From Phycisphaeraceae bacterium (GTDB lineage: Bacteria; Planctomycetota; Phycisphaerae; Phycisphaerales; Phycisphaeraceae): a stretch of 6,234 nt of DNA. This document shows, piece after piece, positions 1 through 4,713 of the stretch. The translations under genes and the position numbers were made by a program. The first letter of the stretch is position 1. Every line of letters begins with the position of its first letter. The notes below the pieces were generated by a model. The model was not told where the DNA came from. It saw nothing but the letters and a program-made list of their open reading frames with translations, and did no database searches. The stretch lies in assembly GCA_029260675.1 (NCBI GenBank), contig JAJDCV010000165.1:1-6234 (forward strand). Reading direction: 5' to 3'.

Positions 1-1
1 C

Positions 2-75
2 GTTTAGCGGCGGATCGTAGATCCGCGTGTTAGACCAATGGGCCAGTCACGGCGATCTGCTATCGCCCGCTAAAC
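2..75. repeat. nested inverted repeats, cloverleaf-like
   Basis: A perfect 9-bp outer stem pairs GTTTAGCGG (2-10) with CCGCTAAAC (67-75). Two perfect hairpins lie inside it: GCGGATC/GATCCGC (10-16/20-26, loop GTA) and GGCGAT/ATCGCC (51-56/62-67, loop CTGCT). A weaker third arm, with GU pairs, is possible around 34-49 on the minus strand. The element begins 5 bp past the stop codon of the minus-strand membrane protein gene, so in that transcript it would be a 3'-end structure. No U-tract is visible before the window edge, so an intrinsic terminator is not shown. The loops do not match a tRNA T-loop. The repeats are certain; the role is unknown. Confidence 0.5.
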
Positions 76-80
76 TCTAA

Positions 81-1319
81 CTATTCAACAGGCGAAACAC
101 GATCCGATCGCGTCCCCCCCGGCAACAACTCAATCACGATCCTCGCGATCACCATCACCGCGAAGATCGGCACCGCCCACCACGACCGGTTGGCGATGAA
201 GGCGGCACAGGCGAGCGGATAGCTTAGCGTGGCGGCGACGGCGAAGACACACATTTTCGCCTTGTGTGAAACCTGTCGGTAAGTCGTGGTCATGCACAAC
301 AACACATACGCGGGGAACACCGTGCCGTACAGCAGCAGGAACCCGCGGTAACCCAGCTCCGTGACCGAGGTCACAAATGTCCACTGCATCCAAGGGCCAG
401 GCTCCCCGTCCATCAGCAACGCCCCCAGCCCCAGCATCAATCCCAACGCCACCGCGATTACCAGCCCAAACTCCGTCCGCCGACCGCCCTTGACCGTCAG
501 GCTCCGGATATGCACCGCCGTGGTGAATCCACCCTGCACGATCAGTTGGATCAATAGCACGGTCCAGAGCTTGGGCGCCAGGTCAAACCCGATGTGCCCG
601 TTGACGTTCTCAAGCGCCCCCGCATAACCCAGCGAGAACACGATCATCGAGAAGAAAACGACGCCGAACCCGATCGTAAACGCCGCCTTGCCCGTCCCCG
701 GCTGTGTTGACTGCCGAGCCCGATGGAAAGTCAGGTCCAGGTACGGGCACAAAGCAAACCCAAACGCCGCCGCCGGGATGAACAGCAGCAGGTCCGTGTT
801 ACTTAATCGCCCCGCGAACGCCGACGGGTCCAGGTGTGTCCACAGGTTGCCGGTCGACTGCGCATAACCCAACAGCCCAAGCGACAACGCAAACACGATC
901 AGCGCCGCGAACGTGTCACGAAGATGATCCGCCCGGCCCGCGACGAGAATTGCCAGCACGATCACACCGAACGCCGTCAACCCGATCGGTCCGGTCAGCG
1001 CCCCGATCAGGTACGCCTGATACGCCACCGTCATCAGCCCAAACCATCGGCAGGCCGTCCGATGCCGTTCGACCAGCCCCCGGCTGACCCCCGGATCTTT
1101 AAGCACCCAACCCATCGCCGCCGCCCCCAACACGTTCGGCACCGCAAACGCCACCCAACCCCAAACCCCGTAGTCTCGCACCAGCAGCACCGGCAAAAAC
1201 ATCCCGATCACCCACGTCCACGAACACCCCAGAAACAACGCCCACATGATGGCGGCGAGTGGGCCTCGCATCGGTGGGGGCGCGACTTTGGTTTGGCTAT
1301 TAGATTCCGGGGGCTGCAT
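81..1319 (-). CDS. polytopic membrane protein, possibly symporter-like
   Basis: The product is a predicted inner-membrane protein of 412 residues with about 12 hydrophobic segments, near residues 20-47, 52-73, 90-110, 111-128, 137-155, 176-194, 212-236, 249-270, 284-303, 324-344, 353-376 and 380-400. Small-residue-rich helices (for example AVPNVLGAAAMGWV near 59-72) and the motif CPYLDLTFHRA in helix 6 (191-201) give the feel of a sodium:solute symporter or related transporter. No signature settles this, so the substrate and even the transport role are inference. I chose ATG at 1319. A GTG at 1349 would add ten residues (MIISCGTLSH), but neither start has a Shine-Dalgarno site, and a -10-like hexamer lies 7 bp upstream of the ATG. 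Residues 1-19 are polar and proline-rich, likely cytoplasmic. The gene stands alone on its strand and diverges from the small membrane gene at 1490. Confidence 0.8.
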   Translation of the reverse strand: MQPPESNSQTKVAPPPMRGPLAAIMWALFLGCSWTWVIGMFLPVLLVRDYGVWGWVAFAVPNVLGAAAMGWVLKDPGVSRGLVERHRTACRWFGLMTVAYQAYLIGALTGPIGLTAFGVIVLAILVAGRADHLRDTFAALIVFALSLGLLGYAQSTGNLWTHLDPSAFAGRLSNTDLLLFIPAAAFGFALCPYLDLTFHRARQSTQPGTGKAAFTIGFGVVFFSMIVFSLGYAGALENVNGHIGFDLAPKLWTVLLIQLIVQGGFTTAVHIRSLTVKGGRRTEFGLVIAVALGLMLGLGALLMDGEPGPWMQWTFVTSVTELGYRGFLLLYGTVFPAYVLLCMTTTYRQVSHKAKMCVFAVAATLSYPLACAAFIANRSWWAVPIFAVMVIARIVIELLPGGTRSDRVSPVE

Positions 1320-1326
1320 ATGTGAG

Positions 1327-1332
1327 AGTGTA
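1327..1332 (-). promoter_or_regulatory. possible -10 element for leaderless transcript
   Basis: On the minus strand TACACT (4 of 6 matches to TATAAT) ends 7 bp before the ATG at 1319. A transcript from it would begin at or next to the start codon. No clear -35 hexamer lies 16-18 bp upstream. This is inference from spacing and from the absence of a ribosome binding site. Confidence 0.22.
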
Positions 1333-1451
1333 CCGCACGAAATAATCACATGTGGGGGAGAGGTGTCTGGTAAGCTCTTATTCAGATGACCCGTGTATCG
1401 GAGTGCCAGTTATTGCATCGTTCAATCGTTAATACTCGCTAATGAATTTGC

Positions 1452-1470
1452 ACTGTCTTCCCAAGACAGT
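1452..1470. promoter_or_regulatory. perfect inverted repeat, candidate operator or 5' hairpin
   Basis: ACTGTCTT (1452-1459) and AAGACAGT (1463-1470) form a perfect 8-bp inverted repeat with centre CCC. It ends 19 bp before the ATG of the small membrane gene and 8 bp before its Shine-Dalgarno site. There is no T-tract after it, so it is not an intrinsic terminator. It could be a dimeric repressor site or a leader hairpin next to the ribosome binding site. A weak TTGCAT at 1413-1418 and AT-rich sequence at 1430-1450 lie upstream, but no convincing promoter pair was found. Structure is certain, function inferred. Confidence 0.5.
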
Positions 1471-1478
1471 TGTTTGAT

Positions 1479-1483
1479 AGGAG
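1479..1483 (+). promoter_or_regulatory. ribosome binding site of small membrane gene
   Basis: AGGAG sits 6 bp before the ATG at 1490, which is near-ideal spacing. It fixes this start over the in-frame ATG eight codons further in. Confidence 0.7.
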
Positions 1484-1489
1484 CGATAA

Positions 1490-1903
1490 ATGTCAGAACC
1501 AAAATGGACCCCCATGATTGGTCTTCGACGCGCAGCGGTCCTTGTCGGCATTCGTCTGCTGTTTACTATTGCGGGTTGGGCCCTGTTTTTGTGGCTGGCC
1601 GCCCCGGTTTTGAATTTTCTTGTTATGCACTGGGCTATCTTCGCGATGATCGCCATCGTTTCGGTTGCGCCCGGCACGGCTATCGGTTACGGGATGTCGC
1701 GTGGTGTTACCGATGCGGCAGGAATAGTCGGTTTCTCCGTAGCGTTCGTCGTTATTGTTGGTATTTGGTTGGCTTTGTGGGCTGGCATAGAGATAGCCAC
1801 TTGGATACGACCCATCGATGACTGGCAGCTTGGGATTTGCCAAATGTCTGCCGGTGTTTGGGCTTCCCTCTGGGCGATCAAGGTGACTGTGTTAGAGGAA
1901 TAG
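1490..1903 (+). CDS. small four-helix membrane protein, unknown function
   Basis: I do not recognise the family. The 137-residue product has four hydrophobic segments, near residues 14-37, 45-67, 76-103 and 113-133, rich in Trp, Val, Ile and Ala. The N-terminus (MSEPKWTPMIGLRR) is polar with positive charge before helix 1, and the C-terminus is a short acidic tail (VLEE). There is no signal-peptide cleavage site, cysteine pair or catalytic motif. Residues 104-113 (WIRPIDDWQL) form the only notable polar loop between helices 3 and 4. The start has a good Shine-Dalgarno site. The coding sequence uses many T-ending codons (GTT, GGT, ATT) and is clearly less GC-rich than flanking genes, which may reflect transfer or weak codon selection. 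It is monocistronic, diverges from the polytopic membrane protein and converges on the hotdog gene. Confidence 0.72.
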   Translation: MSEPKWTPMIGLRRAAVLVGIRLLFTIAGWALFLWLAAPVLNFLVMHWAIFAMIAIVSVAPGTAIGYGMSRGVTDAAGIVGFSVAFVVIVGIWLALWAGIEIATWIRPIDDWQLGICQMSAGVWASLWAIKVTVLEE

Positions 1904-1943
1904 CTCGTAACTCATCATCTTTGGGATGAAGAATTAATTCTTC
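1904..1943. terminator. convergent 3' ends with weak palindromes
   Basis: Only 30 bp separate the stop codons of the plus-strand membrane gene and the minus-strand hotdog gene. TCATC/GATGA (1912-1916/1925-1929) and a perfect 16-bp palindrome GAAGAATTAATTCTTC (1928-1943) lie here. The palindrome includes the last codons and stop of the hotdog gene, so it may be a by-product of its Lys-Lys-Asn-stop ending. GC content is low and there is no clean hairpin plus T-tract, so a bidirectional terminator is only a guess. Confidence 0.25.
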
Positions 1944-2611
1944 TTCGTCTTCCCCGCCAGCCGTTGCAGTCGGCGGTGCCACTTGGCCCGGGCGTGGGCT
2001 TTGGGGGTGACGTGAAAGATGATGGTCGCCTTGCCGACGCGGGGTTCGGCCTTGTCTTTTTTATGCACCGCCTGAACCACCGACATGTCCAACGTGATGT
2101 TGAACTCGCCGCCGGTCTTGACCAGCGGTTCGATGTCTTCCTTGGGCTCGATGTTGTAGATCGCCGGGCCGTAGCAGGGGCGTAGGAACTTGTAGTCCAG
2201 GTGCTTGCAGACGACGGTGTAGTCGCCGCCACACTTGCCGAAGACGAACATGCCGCCGGCGACCTCGGAGTTACCCAAGAGCGACGCACCGGCCATCGCG
2301 GAGTACCAGTTCTTATTGAATCGGCGGAACGGCAGGACCACGGAGAACGAGTCCCCGGTGACGTGGCGGAACTTGATCCCGCTGCGGTAGGCCAGGGGCA
2401 GAAACGCCCAGGAACACACGCGGTGCCAGAAGTTATTTTTGGTGGACAGCCGGGAGATCCGGGCTTCCATCCGGTGGATTTTTCGCTTGAACCAGCCGGC
2501 CTTGGGCGGTTGAGGGGCAGCGCGCAGCGGGGCCGGCGGCGGGGGGCTCTCGGTCGTGCCCGCCACCGTAATTGGCATCTGATCGGGTGCTGTCAACTCG
2601 GCTGGTTTCAT
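1934..2611 (-). CDS. DUF4442-like hotdog-fold protein
   Basis: The 225-residue product resembles DUF4442 proteins, hotdog-fold relatives of PaaI/YiiD-type thioesterases. The fold region runs from about residue 60 to 204. Recognisable parts are the entry helix FWHRVCSWAFLPLAYRSGIKF (61-81), the strand SFSVVLPFRRFNKN (88-101), the central helix NWYSAMAGASLLGNSE (101-116), and the strand/turn TVVCKHLDYKFLRPCYG (132-148). A late strand ATIIFHVTP is at 195-203. The family is expected to act on acyl-thioesters, but the substrate is unknown and the catalytic residue is not assigned here. Residues 1-38 are a Pro/Ala-rich, probably disordered extension, and the C-terminus (204-225) is strongly basic. 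There is no signal peptide, so it is likely cytoplasmic. The ATG has no Shine-Dalgarno site, but a TATGAT hexamer lies 6 bp upstream. It lies 157 bp downstream of iscX on the same strand. Confidence 0.72.
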   Translation of the reverse strand: MKPAELTAPDQMPITVAGTTESPPPPAPLRAAPQPPKAGWFKRKIHRMEARISRLSTKNNFWHRVCSWAFLPLAYRSGIKFRHVTGDSFSVVLPFRRFNKNWYSAMAGASLLGNSEVAGGMFVFGKCGGDYTVVCKHLDYKFLRPCYGPAIYNIEPKEDIEPLVKTGGEFNITLDMSVVQAVHKKDKAEPRVGKATIIFHVTPKAHARAKWHRRLQRLAGKTKKN

Positions 2612-2617
2612 GGTTCA

Positions 2618-2623
2618 ATCATA
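2618..2623 (-). promoter_or_regulatory. possible -10 element for leaderless transcript
   Basis: On the minus strand TATGAT (5 of 6 matches to TATAAT) ends 6 bp before the ATG at 2611. Transcription would start about at the start codon, consistent with the lack of a ribosome binding site. No clear -35 hexamer was found at normal spacing. Inference only. Confidence 0.35.
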
Positions 2624-2705
2624 CTTTAGCCGATCCGGTCCGCCGGGGCAGATTAGGCACGGAAAACACCTGAAATTAATACACTTTCCGACGCCCACGG
2701 GGTAT

Positions 2706-2738
2706 CCCGGTTCCCCCCGGTTCCCCCCGGATTCCCCC
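2706..2738 (-). repeat. G-rich minisatellite, G-quadruplex pattern
   Basis: Read on the minus strand, runs of 5, 6, 6 and 3 G are separated by AATCC, AACC and AACC. The unit GGGGGGAACC is repeated about three times. This fits the G3+N1-7 four-run pattern. It lies 31-63 bp after the iscX stop codon and upstream of the hotdog gene, on the transcribed (non-template) strand, so it could fold in RNA. No hairpin-plus-T terminator was seen elsewhere in this gap. Whether it ends, pauses or stabilises the iscX transcript is unknown. Confidence 0.6.
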
Positions 2739-2768
2739 AAATTCACAGATTTATCTTCGGCCCGTGGT

Positions 2769-3053
2769 TCAGCGGAACGGCTGGTTCGGCTCGTAGCCTG
2801 ACTCATCCTCCGGCCCGTCTTCGCTGCGGTCCAACGCGGCCTGTTCCTGACGCTCCTCGTGCCAGCCGGCCTGGATCGCTTCGAGGATCTGCTCGTTGAC
2901 GTTGTGCCCCGGCTCGGCCTGGAAATCCTCCAACGCCTCCACCATCTTCCGAAGCTCGGTAAACCGCACGCCCAGCGCATCCACATCCGGGTGCGACTCG
3001 TCCAGCGCCAGTACGATCTCTTCGATGTCTGTCCAGCCGAAGGTTTCTGGCAT
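2769..3053 (-). CDS. iscX: IscX-family Fe-S cluster assembly protein
   Basis: The 94-residue product matches the small acidic protein IscX (YfhJ) along its first ~68 residues. WTDIEEI is at 7-13, HPDVD at 21-25, VRFTELRKMVEALEDF at 29-44, and NEQILEAIQAGWHEE at 53-67. These parallel E. coli WTD..EI, YPDLD, VRFTDMHQWICDLEDF and NEKILEAILLVW. In the known family IscX binds the cysteine desulfurase IscS, is thought to bind iron through acidic residues, and modulates cluster assembly in the cytoplasm. The E. coli protein is 66 residues; this one has an extra acidic, likely disordered tail (about 69-94). The ATG at 3053 is preferred to the GTG at 3074 because GAGAGG lies 7 bp upstream of it and because the family begins just before WTD. 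It follows dnaN by 85 bp on the same strand. No other isc or suf gene is visible. Confidence 0.88.
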   Translation of the reverse strand: MPETFGWTDIEEIVLALDESHPDVDALGVRFTELRKMVEALEDFQAEPGHNVNEQILEAIQAGWHEERQEQAALDRSEDGPEDESGYEPNQPFR

Positions 3054-3060
3054 AGTTGTG

Positions 3061-3066
3061 CCTCTC
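3061..3066 (-). promoter_or_regulatory. ribosome binding site of iscX
   Basis: On the minus strand GAGAGG ends 7 bp before the ATG at 3053. It lies inside the longer GTG-initiated frame, which argues for the ATG start. Confidence 0.6.
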
Positions 3067-3113
3067 TCATTCACCCCACGCCGGGCCCTGATCGAAGCGA
3101 ACGCCCGGGTATC

Positions 3114-3138
3114 CGGGGCTGTAAGAATTCTAGCCCCG
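3114..3138. repeat. inverted repeat after dnaN stop
   Basis: CGGGGCT (3114-3120) pairs with AGCCCCG (3132-3138) around an 11-nt loop containing GAATTC. It directly abuts the dnaN stop codon. No T-tract follows it in the direction of dnaN transcription, so it is not a standard intrinsic terminator and does not exclude read-through into iscX. It might attenuate transcription or protect the mRNA 3' end. Confidence 0.35.
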
Positions 3139-4239
3139 CTACTGCAGGTTGACCGGCATGATCACGTACAAAAAGTTCGGCCCGGTCCGCAGCACACCCG
3201 GCTTGTTCGGGGCTTTGAACTCCAGCTGCACCTGGTTGTCGTCCACCACCTTCAGCGCGTCCAGCAGGTACGCCGGGTTGAAACCGATCTCGATCGCCTC
3301 CCCGGCATATTCCGCCAGGTCGACGTTGATCTCGGCCTCGCCCATCTCGGGCGCCCGGCTGCGAAGGGTTAACCCGTCCGGCGCGAACGCCATCCGCACG
3401 CCCTTGGACTCTTCGTTGGTCAGCAAGGCCGCACGACGCACACCGCTGATAAACAGGTCCGTCGACACCGATGCCTTCTTGTCGCCGTCCTTGGGCACCA
3501 CGTCTTTGTAAGGCGGGAAGTTCCCGTCCACCAGGTTCGATGACAGTTCCGCCTGATCGGTCGCGAAAAGGATCTGGCTGTCGGCGATCTTCACACGCAC
3601 CGTCTGGTCCGCGTCGTCGAACAACCTAAGCAGCAGGTTCAGCGCCTTGGTCGGCACGATCGCGGTCCGGCCCTCGTCGTGGGCGCTCTTGCACGAGCCC
3701 TTCGCCATCGCCAGGCGGTGCCCGTCGGTCGCCACCACCACCAGCTTCTTCTTGTCACGCTCGACCAGCACGCCGTTGATCGCGTACCGGCTGTTCTCCC
3801 GCGCGGTCGCGAAGATCGTCATCGCGATCAGGCGGTGCAGCTCCCCGGCCGTCACCTCGAAGTCGGCGTCGCCCTTGAACTGCGGGATCGCCGGGAAGTC
3901 ACCGGCCGGCTGGCCGAACACCTTGAATTTCGAGTCCTGCCCGGTGATGTGCGCCACGTCCTGCTCGGTGTGCAGGGTCAGTGTCGGGTCGATCGATTCG
4001 CGGACGATCTGTTGGAGCTTGTCAGCCGGGACCAGCGCCTCGCCGGGTTCGCTCGTCTCGACGCGCGCGGTGCTGAGCCGTAGCGAGATCTCCCCGTCGG
4101 TTGCCGACAGCGACAGCCCTTCCTTCTGGGCCGTGAGCTTCACACACGTCAACGCCGCCCGGGGCGTGCGGGATGCCACCACCCCGCCGATGACGTTCAG
4201 GGACTCAACCAGCGCGCCACGATCGCATATCACCTTCAT
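3139..4239 (-). CDS. dnaN: DNA polymerase III subunit beta (sliding clamp)
   Basis: The gene encodes the replicative sliding clamp, a ring-shaped homodimer that tethers DNA polymerase III and repair partners to DNA. The 366-residue product matches the usual length (E. coli 366) and three-domain layout, roughly 1-120, 121-245 and 246-366. Family signatures are clear: SRYAINGVLVE (150-160), VVVATDGHRLA (167-177), IVPTKALNLLLRL (194-206), LVDGNFPPYKDVVPK (236-250), RRAALLTNEESKGVRM (268-283), IEIGFNPAYLLDAL (316-329) and the C-terminal YVIMPVNLQ (358-366). The C-terminal segment and neighbouring loops form the pocket that binds partner clamp motifs; the common MPM is MPV here. ATG at 4239 is preferred to TTG at 4254 because GAAGGTG lies before it and because the product then begins like other clamps (MKVICDR). 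dnaA and recF are not adjacent in this window. It is probably expressed constitutively. Confidence 0.97.
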   Translation of the reverse strand: MKVICDRGALVESLNVIGGVVASRTPRAALTCVKLTAQKEGLSLSATDGEISLRLSTARVETSEPGEALVPADKLQQIVRESIDPTLTLHTEQDVAHITGQDSKFKVFGQPAGDFPAIPQFKGDADFEVTAGELHRLIAMTIFATARENSRYAINGVLVERDKKKLVVVATDGHRLAMAKGSCKSAHDEGRTAIVPTKALNLLLRLFDDADQTVRVKIADSQILFATDQAELSSNLVDGNFPPYKDVVPKDGDKKASVSTDLFISGVRRAALLTNEESKGVRMAFAPDGLTLRSRAPEMGEAEINVDLAEYAGEAIEIGFNPAYLLDALKVVDDNQVQLEFKAPNKPGVLRTGPNFLYVIMPVNLQ

Positions 4240-4245
4240 AGGATT

Positions 4246-4252
4246 CACCTTC
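4246..4252 (-). promoter_or_regulatory. ribosome binding site of dnaN
   Basis: On the minus strand GAAGGTG has its AAGG core ending 8 bp before the ATG at 4239. It overlaps the alternative TTG start region and favours the ATG. Confidence 0.6.
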
Positions 4253-4376
4253 AATTTTAGAGCAGCACAAGGTACCGCCAGACCCCCACCCCGGCAACCT
4301 GCTACGCCCTATGCACAGCCCCCGCACACCCGATGATCACCTGGGCAACTCCCGAGATAAGAAATGATGCCGCAAA

Positions 4377-4392
4377 AAGCCGCTTGCGGCTT
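4377..4392. repeat. compact GC-rich hairpin
   Basis: AAGCCGC and GCGGCTT form a perfect 7-bp inverted repeat with a 2-bp centre (AAGCCGCTTGCGGCTT). A third GCCGC lies just before it (4369-4373). The nearest T-run is 32 bp downstream on the plus strand, too far for a standard terminator. It lies 138-153 bp upstream of dnaN and may be a dispersed intergenic repeat or a leader structure. Confidence 0.45.
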
Positions 4393-4455
4393 AGCGAGGC
4401 CCGTGGGGGGGCTTGAATTGGGGTTTTTTTAGAGGTGCCCATAAGGGTAGGCGAG

Positions 4456-4490
4456 CCAATAAATTGTATTTAGGCTAAATTTTATATTTT
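4456..4490. promoter_or_regulatory. AT-rich block with 13-bp palindrome, probable promoter zone
   Basis: This block is strikingly AT-rich against its surroundings. It contains the pseudo-palindrome ATTTAGGCTAAAT (4468-4480, arms of 6 around one G). Promoter-like hexamers occur on both strands: TATATT (4483-4488, +), and TATAAA (4481-4486) and TACAAT (4463-4468) on the minus strand. None has a good -35 partner. Its place between divergent genes makes it the best candidate for shared promoters, with the palindrome as a possible operator. This is inference from composition and position. Confidence 0.35.
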
Positions 4491-4697
4491 GGCCCAGGCA
4501 CCCCCACACACCGACAGATGAGCCCCGGTTAACCACCATGCCCGGTAGGTTCTGATCGGTTTGGGTCGTTGTGCTTTGTATCCGACCCAGGCCACCGCCC
4601 CCCAAAGGCAGGCCGGGTTCTCACCGATAAGAGGAGGGAGACCGGGGAGGTATCCAAGGGGCCGCTTGTCGTCCGATGGCTGGGCCTTGGTGATTTT

Positions 4698-4706
4698 GGA
4701 AGGGAG
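4698..4706 (+). promoter_or_regulatory. ribosome binding site deciding a TTG start
   Basis: GGAAGGGAG ends 7 bp before TTG at 4714. That start places two arginines ahead of a hydrophobic segment ending in a lipobox, so site and signal peptide agree. The frame stays open upstream to 4549, but GTG at 4690 and the other TTG codons there lack an equally good site. Confidence 0.6.
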
Positions 4707-4713
4707 AATACCT

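Larger units (their letters stand above)
4240..4713. other. divergent intergenic region, dnaN / propeller lipoprotein
   Basis: This 474-bp stretch separates the 5' ends of dnaN (-) and the lipoprotein gene (+), so it should contain promoters for both. It holds the dnaN ribosome binding site, a compact GC-rich hairpin, a run of seven T (4424-4430), an AT-rich block (4456-4490) and the lipoprotein ribosome binding site. A TAAAAT at 4254-4259 (-) resembles a -10 element but lies too close to the dnaN start to leave the ribosome binding site in the transcript. No convincing small gene, tRNA or known regulatory RNA was recognised. Only one partial DnaA-box-like site occurs nearby, so an origin is not supported. 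Confidence 0.6.

Noticed and set aside
29..35. Integron attC half-site (GTTAGAC, matching GTTRRRY)
   Set aside because: A 7-base match occurs easily by chance. The partner site would lie outside the window, no attC-like site precedes the gene, and no integrase is visible.
2..75. tRNA gene (cloverleaf of about 74 nt)
   Set aside because: Neither strand has a T-loop like TTCRANY, a proper D-loop or a 7-nt anticodon loop. The best 7-nt loops, TCTACGA and TCTGCTA, lack the invariant bases, and there is no encoded CCA.
834..1325. Plus-strand open frame rich in Arg, Pro, Gln and His
   Set aside because: It is antisense to the 12-helix membrane protein. Its composition is typical of out-of-frame GC-rich DNA.
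2201..2629. Plus-strand open frame opposite the hotdog gene
   Set aside because: The product has no motif. The opposite frame has the DUF4442-like pattern.
3647..4336. Plus-strand open frame opposite dnaN
   Set aside because: It is a composition shadow of the unmistakable dnaN gene, full of Ser, Arg and Pro with no family features.
4377..4430. Intrinsic terminator (hairpin followed by seven T)
   Set aside because: The T-run begins 32 bp after the stem, and no gene ends here on the plus strand.
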